NCBI GenBank assembly: GCA_001579985.1
Contig: LRSR01003510.1
Coordinates: 1 to 49,337 of the forward strand
Direction: 5' to 3'
From: Hypsibius dujardini
Taxonomy: Eukaryota; Tardigrada; Eutardigrada; Parachela; Hypsibiidae
DNA length: 49,337 nt
Shown in pieces: positions 25,201 through 33,128 of this stretch. A program made the position numbers and the translations under genes. The notes under the pieces are model-generated. The model did no database searches. It saw nothing but the letters and a program-made list of their open reading frames with translations, and was not told the DNA's origin. How positions within the stretch are numbered: position 1 is the stretch's first letter; every line of letters begins with the position of its first letter.

Positions 25201-28200
25201 TAAATGTCCATCGAGTAATGCGGAGGAGGAGGCTTGGTCCGTCGTGAAAAACGCATGTAGATCCGTGTCCTGTAGAAACACATGCGTTGCAATACTCGTT
25301 ACGAATAACAAGCCTAAAATACACTAAAGCTAAAAAAACGAACTAAAGCTTAAGCTTTTTGTAACCAGCTAAATAAATAAACAAAAAATAAATCACAGCT
25401 AAGGCTTTCAGATTAGACTGGGATAGTCCATATATTTCCTAATAGAACTTTCAAAACGAAATAAGATTTGTTAGAAGAAAATAAGTGTGTCATTTCTGTT
25501 TGGAGTTTGGGGCGACCATCTACGTTAGTCTTTACGCAGTGGAACATTTTCGAGTTTCATGGTGCAGGTAAGCAGAACAAAAAAAGCACGTGGGTACATC
25601 GATCGTTGTCAAGTAAATCTCTCGAAAAGAAACTAAACCTAAAATCCTTATTAACTAAATGGAGTTGATTGAAAATACGAATAATTTCAATAACTTTAGT
25701 TGTAGTACCCGTAATACGCGGCCATAAATTCCGGTACTATCACACAACATTCCAACTATACATTTTCAATTACAGTAAACTCGTTCGTTAAACTTACGCG
25801 AATGTAAAGTGCGACCTTCAGATTCGCCGTGATGCGAAGTTGCTTGATCGTTTCGGGCTTGTGCGTGAACTCTTGGTTTAATTCGTTCTCGATCTGTGCG
25901 AGAACTTCCATCACATCTAACCGTGCGTTGATGTGCCTCTGGAAAGTCCCGGGAATTCTAGCTTAGTTTGTTTAAAAGTGCCACGTATTGATGCAAAGGC
26001 CATAAACGTGTGAGCTAAAAAGATAACCTTCAAAGGCAAGGATGCGCTGGACTTCTTGCACAGTTCCAACCCGGAACACAAAGACGTGATGCTTGGTCGA
26101 AGGGCAGGATCACCGGATAGGCAAGGTGTCATTAAGCGCGTTTTCATTAAGTCAGGACAACCAACCAATCGGAATGGCCGTTTTCCTAAAACAGATTTCG
26201 TCTTGGTCAATTTGTAATGTCAAGGAATCTTCAGTTCAGATAAAGGCACAATCTGAGCCATATATGGTCATGGCATAATACCGTTCCGCACAGCCTGCAT
26301 TATCTGCAGGTTTCCGTCAAGGTCAGCAAATGGGACACTGCAAAACGAAGGACTTAGTGCTCTGTATCATGTTTAAGGGGAGAGTGGAACACTGTTATGA
26401 TCAAATTGACAGAAGACCATATGCCTAGTGCGTGATACACAGCCCAGATGACTACACAGTCAGAGAGATAAACGCATTTTCTATTCATTAGATGAACTGC
26501 GTTTTGCATCATCTCAACTTAGTTACGTCTTCACCCTATTTCACAGCCTGAAGATGGGCTAGAGCCAATTTTTTTTCTTCAAAAGTTACGCCCCTTTTTG
26601 TGAGAAAAGAACGCCAGTTTCAATCTGCACTCACAGGATGCAAGATCCGTCAAGATTTCAATTAATGCGCTTGCGTGAAATAGAGCGTGAAGTGAGAAAC
26701 GGCGTGAAGTTGCAAGAACTTCGTCCATTGTTTCGCTCTGTTGTACGCACAACTAGCGGCCAGGTCATGAACAGCCCGTAAGATATGCAACTACGATCGA
26801 CAAAATCTTTGAAAAGTATTTAACTTAATTGAGATTTGAAAACTCTTCGTTACTTTTGAACGCTTTGTAACGGCTGGATGTTCCTGCGTCTACGAGAGAT
26901 CATCCATACGTTAACTCAATCATATGACATATTTCGTCTCAGTCATTCATCACATCAGAATTCTAGGATCTGCAACACCTCCTCATCAGTCTGTCACGGA
27001 AGGCATATTCGCTTGATCTCCTGTCAAAAGGGCAAGTCGTTGGACCTTGCCATTGTAACAGCCATTCGCGACGGTTGCAATCGAAGATCAGGAACCAGGA
27101 ACCTCCCAGGCAAAGACAGACGGACAGTTGGACGCATGGATGGGCGGACAAACGAACGGACGGATTGACAGGCGGACGGACTGAGGGAAAGGACGGACGA
27201 CCCATAAGCATATGGAGCTCTTTTTGTATCTGTCAGGAAACTTCTCCCTTCTACTCTTAAGTAATAAAACATTGGGGTACTCACCATCGCGATAACGCTT
27301 CCCAAATGATTATTCCAATGGAATAGATGTCTGACTCAGTAGAGTAGGATGGACCTTAAAGATGCAGCATATAATGCAACGTAGTAAGGAAGTCTGTACG
27401 AAAAATATACGAGGACGAACCGTGGTCGGGCTCGGCAGGGGGAAGGTCTCCGAATGTGTCAGCCCTCCTACCAATCAGTTCCGGTGCCATATAATGTACA
27501 GTGCCCTAAAAGAAGGTTAATGAGACCACTTTGATTGCCTTGCTTGCCGCGTACTGCCAGTGCATATATTTCAGTAATTCTGCACCTGTGCATTGCTGGA
27601 TGATTTTTGCATCTACGGTTACCTGGTTATTATTGGATGTTTCCTTCGTCATTTCTCTTGCTAGTCCAAAGTCGCACAACTTTGCTGTGAGGAACTCGTC
27701 AAACAGCAGGACACTGTAACATGAAAGCCCTTATAAAAAGCCAGTCGTTTGTCAAAGCCAGTGCTTTTGTATCCGAATTAAATACGCTGAAAGTGGCATT
27801 TAGCGTCATTTTGTTCTGGCCGTCAGAAAAAGCTATGTTTATCTATATAGAATTGGTTGTGTTAGGCCTTCGTCCCTAGGTGTTGGGTACTTGTTGGGTA
27901 CCACCCAACACTTGTCCATATTTAATATCATACATACTTGTCAGTTTTCAGGTCGCGATGCACTACACGCATTTTATGAAGATACTCCACCCCACTGCAC
28001 ATTTGGTGCAGCAAGCTACAGCAGGTGCAGGTATGTTACACAGCATAATAAGATTCCGGTAAATCGTTGGAATGTGATTGGGCGCCAAGATCAAACAGAT
28101 TTTTGATTGTACAAACCTTATGACGAGGTGCCAGGTGTACTGTGGACCCACATCCTTATTGTTAGAATGGATGTCTAGAGTGATCGAGTCATCTGATAGT

Positions 28201-31200
28201 CAGTACTGCTCGAAAGATATATTTCGTCTGGAACCGCGATGGAGCTTACAGTTTTTGAGGGAACCGTTGGCTGCGTATTCCATCACAATGACTGGTGGCG
28301 CTGATGGGTTTTCGTAAGCCAATCCGATGACCTTGACAATATTCGGATGGCTGACCAGAAATAGTATATCCAGCTAGAAAGATAGAAGAGTCTCCATTGT
28401 TGCTAGCGACACTGTATATAATAAAAGTACAACACCATGAGCTAAAGTAATTTTGTGACTGTAAGCATTTCAGGGGTTAAACAGAAAAAGTTTCCTAGTG
28501 AAGGGCATCGTGCCACAGTGGTCCACGCGCTGACTTTTTGAGACAAATGTCCGGGGTTTGATTTCCCTACAACGCAACTTTATGTCTTTCCCGTCATGCG
28601 TAGTCAGCTGGCCCCAGTTTAATGGAAATTAGCGCTAGCTAGTTGTGGTTAACGATAGGCGGAGCATCGTTTGTGTGATCGGGATACTCTCCCCTCCGTG
28701 GCCAAGAGATACCCATCTCAATGTTTATAGTTATTTTGGTGCCAGACAGTGTCGAGACGCTGCCTGTCCATTCACTCGTTCTTCCACTTCTCACTCTTCG
28801 TGCTCCGTTGTTGCTTTGTGCATCTTCTCGAATTCCCACCCACCCTTCCCTTACAGTCATATACAATAATTCTTATGCATTCAAATATTAAATAAGCCAA
28901 AAACCGCAACGACGCAACTTTATGTCTTTCGCGTCATGCGTAGTCAGATGGACCCAGTTTAATATTTATTTAACCAAATCCGCTTAAAGTCCCTTTAAGA
29001 TACCCGACGGTTTCGGATGCGAACCCCACATATCAAAAGTGGAGATAAACCGGAGTGAACCGGGTTAACCTAGAACAACGAATGTGGGCAACAAAAAGAA
29101 AAACCTTCAGAGATGCATTTCAATACGTCTCCAATTTTCGTTCTAAATTAGTTCAGTATTAACAATGAATAAAAAATCTTTTTCAAAGCGAATCCCCTAG
29201 ATTATTCTAAAGTTGGCATGTAAATCCGCCCCCTAATATCAGAAAAATACTGAGATAATGCCAATGAATTCCCAATGAAATTTAGGATGGGGCAGCATCA
29301 AATAATTATATGGTGAGGGCTATGCTCACAATCCTACACAACCTTTCGCTATGCTCACAACCCACACAACCTTTTTAATTATCAATTGCTATGTACACAA
29401 CCTTTTTCGCTAATTGTTGGACACAACCTTTAGCTGTGTACACAACCTTTTCCCGAAAACCCATTAAGGGATATAAAGAAGGTCGTTGCCACGCAAAATC
29501 TTTCATACAGGTAACGCCTTTTTATTGTTACGTACATAAGAGTCTACATGTATCATTGAGTGTTTCTTGTTTACAGAAAACCAAAACGACCTTCTACGTG
29601 CACGGAGATGACGAGGATGAACTACTACGCCGTACGTGCTCCTGCTTCTTCAACGGTACCTATATACTGACATGTCGTCATTTGATGGTTGTTCAACTAC
29701 ACCTGAAGCAGCAGCTTGTTCGCCAAGTGGACTGCAGTGACCGTTGGAGCAGACGATCAATCCACACTCAGTTGGTCTATCCAGTTGCACTGCGCGACCT
29801 CGATGAACTGCTGAACCATGATGAAGAGCCTGATGAAGGAGAGGAGGCACCCCTGACTCGACTTCAACGATACCATGCGGCGCATGCCGTGTCCAAGATT
29901 GCCGAAAGCGTTTGTCAGAACTGGAACCGCGGTTCTTCCTACCGGCTTTGGAGCTCTACAAAGATACCATTGATCGGTTCCTGCAAAGTGTACAGAATCC
30001 ATTTGGAAGCGACGAAGAATTGTTAGCCCCGACTCAGAGCGGAGTGGCTATTGAAGGTGTGCGGAAGTCAATAATACCCCTTCATACGCAGCTGATGGCT
30101 CGTCACAGGGGGCCTGGTCGACCACGTGGTCCCCCCGGCTTGTCCCAACAGCAGTATAATACCCGTCCAGAAGAACGCCAGAGAACTATTTCCGATTCGT
30201 TTGACGTCCAAACGAACGGAGACGGCGAAGAGATGACTACCGAGTCTTGACACAGTCTTGACGCCAACGTTTGCCGTCTAACACAATCGGCAGGAGTTCC
30301 CTACCTTCAGCTGTCCCCTTTTGATTTAGACGTATTGAAGGGCACCGCGACTGATCTTCGCATGACGGAGAGAATTGCGAACGCGGCCACGTATTTCCTT
30401 CGAAAACTGGTTAAAGATACCGGTGCACCCATCACTGGCCTTTTGTATCAGGAACAGGTGAAGGAGAATATGGCATCGTTTTCTGCAGATAATTCGCATG
30501 CGATTCAGCTGATTCATGAGAACCGGGGTGCTGAACATTGAGTGGCATTTGAACGAAAAGAAGGTCGGTTAATGCTGTTCGACTCGGCACTCGGCACGTC
30601 CTTGTCTGCAGACCTTCAACAAACCATCCGACGACTGCTCAGCAAACTAACAAGAAAGTTAGATATCTTCATTCCCCGGGTCCAGCAACAGACGGACGGA
30701 GTGGCGTGCGGATTCTACGCAGTTGCAAACCTAGTGGCCTTGGTCCTCAATCAAAATCCTGCAACAATTCGGTTGGCTCCAAGTCGACTGCGAAACTCTC
30801 TGGACAGTTTTATAAGCGCAGCCTATCTAGAACAATTTCCAAGAGTGGGCGGACGACCCCCGAATCCCGGTCAACCGACTGTGGTGACCATCTGATCGGT
30901 GGGAAAACCCAGGCCACACATGATTGACTAGTTTTCTCGTTAAGCTCCCATAAACCTTGTATACTTTCTACTAAATAAGGACCCTCCTCATGATCAGTAT
31001 TGCAACCAGAAGTATATAAAAAATAATCCTCCGGAAAAGGTTGTGCACATAGCTAAAGGTTGTGTCCAACAATTAGCGAAAAAGGTTGTGTACATAGCAA
31101 TTGATAATTAAAAAGGTTGTGTGGGTTGTAAGCATAGCGAAAGGTTGTGTAGGGTTGTGGGCATAGCTCTCTCCTAATTATATTTAATGCAATTCAATGA

Positions 31201-31871
31201 ATCGCCATGTTTACAGTGACGATCAAGCAAAACAAAATATCCCAGTGTTTTCGTAATTCCGAGAGTGAAGGCAGAAAGTTTTTCTAGTAAATCGAGTCGT
31301 GCCACATTGGTACACGAGCTTTGTTTTACAGGAAAAGGTTTATGATTCGATCCTGCTACAACGCAGCTTTATGTCTTTTTTTGACATGCGCCCGCATATG
31401 ACGGCAGTTTATTATTTATTTAATCAAATCCGTCTAAGGGGAATTTAAGATCCCGATCCTATTGGATGCGTATCCAACAAGATAAAATTTGAAAAATTTC
31501 AAACCTCGCGCTGCTGGGTGGACGTGCTGGGCGTGCTGAGAAGAGCCTTTTTAATGGCCACGGTGGTGCCATTCCACAGGGCTTTAGAATAAAAAAATAG
31601 GTCTTCAATTATATCATTCCATGTCATTGAATTGCACGTTCAGCATTATGGAATACCTTTGTGAACTTCGCCGTATCCACCTTTACCAAGACACTATACG
31701 TGAACGAAAAGCAGTCAGCACACTTCAAGTTTTGATCATTCCCGTCGATCGTTATTTTAAAAGAAGGCCATATTCCTCTTTCATCATCTTCATACGTGCT
31801 TTTATAGGACGTACCTCTAGCAAGGTCAGCGATGGATATGGTACATGTTGGATTCTGGAGTCCTCACTCAT
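12833..31871 (-). CDS. K1: TKL-like protein kinase with a long helical C-terminal tail (18 exons)
   Basis: Exons, 5' to 3': 31815-31871, 31657-31693, 31505-31581, 28207-28373, 27938-28015, 27623-27713, 27421-27505, 27285-27354, 26282-26337, 26028-26185, 25798-25938, 24836-25269, 22560-22836, 18673-18975, 17718-18161, 13375-13911, 12935-13120, 12833-12862. All phases agree and give about 1075 residues from MSEDSRIQHV to FKMHVFRAE. The kinase domain starts within 20 residues: LGKGGYGEVHK (ATP loop), VAIKK (catalytic lysine), VIVMEYAANGSLK, VVHRDLKTDN, LCDFGLARE, VHYMAPEL, SDIYSIGIIIWEAL and CLSGDPALRPSI. All key catalytic residues are present, so it should phosphorylate Ser/Thr or Tyr substrates. 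The tail of about 750 residues is predicted to be helical and may be HEAT- or ARM-like, for example FELKLAALGVMAFL; I do not recognise it. The donor of exon 28207-28373 (GTACTG) is weak. K2 at 33129-40413 is a paralog. Confidence 0.8.
13221..13282. repeat. CTGT microsatellite
   Basis: About 15 tandem CTGT units in a short K1 intron, roughly 95 bases from the exon 13375-13911. Confidence 0.92.
14480..15027. repeat. Degenerate GGTGGTAC-type minisatellite in two opposing blocks
   Basis: At 14755-15027 the plus strand repeats variants of GGTGGTACgTAcGGT-GAT with a unit of about 15-20 bases. At about 14480-14610 the same motif family appears in the reverse orientation (ACCGTTGATACCACC and similar). 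The two blocks are separated by about 145 bases of ordinary sequence. Confidence 0.75.
15032..15564. mobile_element. piggyBac-type MITE, 533 bp
   Basis: The element is bounded by perfect 14-bp inverted repeats, CCCGTTAACGTCCA at 15032-15045 and its complement at 15551-15564, each directly flanked by TTAA (15028-15031 and 15565-15568). TTAA duplication with CCC-starting termini is the signature of piggyBac elements. There is no transposase frame inside, so it is non-autonomous. Confidence 0.85.
15738..17770. repeat. Local tandem duplication of intron plus exon end, about 1.5-kb period
   Basis: The stretch 15855-16200 matches 17365-17700 at roughly 75-80 percent by eye (shared landmarks GGGCCAGTCTGG and GCCTTTTTTT). 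The left copy resumes at about 16965-17050, after the MITE at 16215-16952, with a copy of the end of the K1 exon 17718-18161 (codons for ARSKCGP) and a GTTAGT-type donor. Both copies also carry CTGT/CCGT-rich runs (15745-15850 and 17097-17300). A short third match (TTTCTACCCTCGGCC, GTGCATACAG) lies at about 32827-32875. Confidence 0.72.
16215..16952. mobile_element. TA-flanked MITE, 738 bp
   Basis: Termini GGGACAGTATTCAGA and TCTGAATACTGTCCC form inverted repeats flanked by TA (16213-16214 and 16953-16954). A second inner inverted repeat pairs AATCGATTGGCATCAGCCGA near each end. Two direct repeats of about 140 bases (about 16380-16530 and 16665-16810) form the core. The size and TA target suggest a Tc1/mariner-dependent MITE. 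No coding frame is supported. Confidence 0.82.
19238..19950. mobile_element. Foldback element with arms of about 300 bases
   Basis: Left arm (from about 19238, with ACATATTCAACGGTCGAATTC) and right arm (to about 19950, with the complement) match nearly all the way to the centre at about 19545, including TTATTTCGCCGGTGAGG and AAGCAATCAATTGACGG. The right arm carries a small insertion around 19700-19800. It would fold into one long stem. I could not define a target duplication. Confidence 0.82.
21311..21480. repeat. Hairpin with a 68-bp stem
   Basis: Arms 21311-21378 and 21413-21480 are inverted copies with five differences, three of which would be G-U pairs in a plus-strand transcript. The loop is 34 bases. 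The hairpin contains the words GGTTGAATCG twice per arm. It may be a very short foldback MITE or a precursor of small RNAs. Confidence 0.85.
22975..23607. repeat. Dispersed repeat, copy 1
   Basis: This sequence recurs in inverted orientation at about 34034-34450. Shared landmarks are ACTTCTGCAACCGT, TAATTAAAATCAATAGTAC, AAATCAGCTGATCGAAA, CAAAATGACGAAAACTCAA and GCAGGTGTTTCTGTG. Copy 1 is longer in the middle. It lies in the K1 intron between 22837 and 24835. No coding evidence. Confidence 0.75.
27113..27190. repeat. GGAC/GGCG-type microsatellite
   Basis: Interrupted tetranucleotide run (GACGGACAG, GGACGGAC) inside the K1 intron between exons 27285-27354 and 26282-26337. Confidence 0.75.
28481..29010 (+). 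mobile_element. tRNA-derived SINE, split copy
   Basis: The 5' part (28481-28636) has a tRNA-like head with an A-box-like GTGCCACAGTGGTCCACGCG at about 28510 and a B-box-like GGGGTTTGATTTCC about 40 bases later. The body word CAACGCAACTTTATGTCTTTCCCG follows. About 270 bases later (from 28905) the body begins again with the same words and continues through TTTATTTAACCAAATCCGC to about 29010. A second copy lies at 31271-31470. Confidence 0.62.
29205..29280. repeat. Fragment of a GGGGGCGGA-type MITE family
   Basis: TTGGCATGTAAATCCGCCCC followed by TAATATCAGAAAAATACTGAG matches one end of the element at 39680-40020 and the inner ends of the MITE at 16215-16952. Only one end is present. Confidence 0.5.
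29312..29453 (+). repeat. Left TIR of the MULE-like element
   Basis: Five sub-repeats each end in ACACAACCTTT and most start GCTATG (for example GCTATGTACACAACCTTTTT). The arrangement suggests repeated binding sites for a transposase. Confidence 0.88.
29391..30895 (+). pseudogene. Element-encoded protein with SWIM zinc finger and Ulp1 (C48) protease domain, interrupted
   Basis: The first frame (29391-30026) holds a SWIM finger, CSCFFNGTYILTCRH (CxC..CxH), a DNA- or protein-binding motif usual in MULE transposases, then a helical stretch RYHAAHAVSKIAE. Near 29910 the coding signal shifts to another frame, consistent with a frameshift. That second frame runs from about 29912 to 30895 with two in-frame TGA codons (30248-30250 and 30539-30541). 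It contains an AT-hook-like GPGRPRGPPG and a Ulp1-type SUMO protease C-terminal part: the catalytic His immediately before the second TGA, Asp in LMLFDSALGT, Gln in QQTDGVACG and the nucleophile Cys in ACGFYA. The second TGA sits where Ulp1 enzymes usually have Trp after the His. The copy is probably inactive. A functional relative elsewhere in the genome is likely. Confidence 0.8.
31033..31174 (-). repeat. Right TIR of the MULE-like element
   Basis: Inverted copy of the left TIR with the same length (142 bases) and only scattered differences. Confidence 0.88.
31271..31470 (+). mobile_element. tRNA-derived SINE, second copy
   Basis: Starts AGAAAGTTTTTCTAGTAAATC, with an A-box-like GTGCCACATTGGTACACGAGC and a B-box-like ATGATTCGATCCTG. 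The body CTACAACGCAGCTTTATGTC continues to TTTAATCAAATCCGTCTAAG, as in the copy at 28481-29010, in the same orientation. The two copies flank the MULE-like element. Confidence 0.65.
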
Positions 31872-33128
31872 CTTCTAACGATTGGTATTGCTGTATAGCA
31901 AGGCTGAACAAAACTTCAGGCTATCAATCAGCTCTGAACTTCACCACAAAGATTCACGCTTTAGGCATGAAATTTAACGGAAAGACGGCTCGACCTTCAA
32001 CTGCATACCTAGAATGCAGACATTCACGCCGAGGCTATATTTTCAGTGTGTTTCTCGCAACAGCACTAGCTCTTTATCGCGACTGAGCCCTGCTTTTGAT
32101 TGTTTAACGATCCTGCATCATTCATCAGAATACGATGATAAGCGAAAAGCCTGGCAAAAGCTTAATCACAACGACCATTCGACTCAGTGATAGACACCAC
32201 TGTTTTGAACAATTTTGGATGAAACAGCGCCTATCCCTAGGGACAAACAGTTCGAATTACTGTCCAGTGTAAAGTGTATATTTACGTTTGAGCCCTGGCT
32301 GAAACTGTTTATCGCATGAATCATTCATGAATGTAAAGTTATAAACACAACGCGATGGAACACCTGGATGTACTTTGCTTTAGTTAAATAGCTAGATTAC
32401 TTTGTGATAGAAAATACCAACGCTTTTGAAGACGCGAGAAAGGATCAAAGGATGAACACCACTCAACAGACTCACATTGATAAATGAAGAATTAAAAGGG
32501 TAGCCCCTCCCCGTCCCCGTGTGGCGCCTACTCGAGCGAAACAATGCGAGAGTGCAGAAAGTGCGAAAGACGCTCCTGATTGAAGCCGAGGGCTCCAGGA
32601 CGTGTTTTAAGTTGAGGCGCTGTTCGGCCGAGTTGAATGTGTGTGTGCGTGTGAATGTTTGAGCATCGATCGATCGAAAGGCGTGGCGTAAGTGGGCTTC
32701 GGTCAGTGCTGTTGACCAATCGCAGCCCTTCACGCTGCGCGCGTGTACAAACAATGAAAGCGTGCACAAAGTTTGAAGTTTTCTAAGAAATGATACTGTG
32801 ACTAAGGAAAAAATGCTAGGTCAATGGATAATTTCTACCCTCGGCCTTTTTTCAACTGTGCATACAGTTCGCCAATATTATCAGAAGTGAAGAAGTGAAG
32901 AAGAAGAAGAGATGGAATGAAACAGAAAGGCCGAAATAGGCATCCTAGAAAAGCTGGCCTAAAATAAGTGCGGTAAAAAACTATCAACAGCAAATAATAA
33001 AGTGAGGGCAAAAACATTTTCGGATGAGGAGGTGCCGAAACCGTCTGAAGCTTGGCTGCTGACGCTGGAGTCGGGTGATGAAGTACGACAAATGATCGGA
33101 GTTATGGCGTGCTGGAGGATCACAACTT
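31872..33128. other. Intergenic between K1 start and K2 end
   Basis: This 1.26-kb stretch must hold the K1 promoter and the K2 3' flank. It includes a GT-rich segment (about 32635-32655), a short match to the repeat at 17530 (about 32827-32875) and GAAGAAGAAG-rich sequence. Reading frames across 32392-32769 look like chance. I see no TATA box that I would defend. Confidence 0.45.

Larger units (their letters stand above)
29312..31174 (+). mobile_element. MULE-like DNA transposon, 1863 bp, SWIM plus Ulp1 cargo
   Basis: The ends are 142-bp terminal inverted repeats (29312-29453 and 31033-31174) beginning GGTGAGGGCTATG and GGAGAGAGCTATG. The element is flanked by a perfect 9-bp target duplication, TAATTATAT, at 29303-29311 and 31175-31183. 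Long TIRs with a 9-bp duplication are typical of Mutator-like elements. Inside is one broken gene with a SWIM zinc finger and a C48-type protease, on the plus strand and therefore antisense to K1, in whose third intron it sits. I find no DDE transposase core, so the copy appears non-autonomous. The TIRs remain close to identical by eye, which suggests fairly recent insertion. Confidence 0.9.

Noticed and set aside
28508-28575. A functional tRNA gene
   Set aside because: Only box-like words are present; no cloverleaf or acceptor stem forms, and a second diverged copy shows it is a SINE head.
29391-29480. N-terminal 30 residues of the SWIM frame as a real protein start
   Set aside because: They are encoded within the TIR and read through its repeats; the true start is unclear.
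32392-32769. Long minus-strand open frame upstream of K1
   Set aside because: No domain, no splice support, GT-rich composition and overlap with the expected K1 promoter region.
32835-33017. Short minus-strand frame with ELYAQLKKGRG resembling frames at 16.03 and 17.55 kb
   Set aside because: The similarity is explained by a shared non-coding repeat; the copies at 16 and 17.5 kb are part of a tandem intron duplication.
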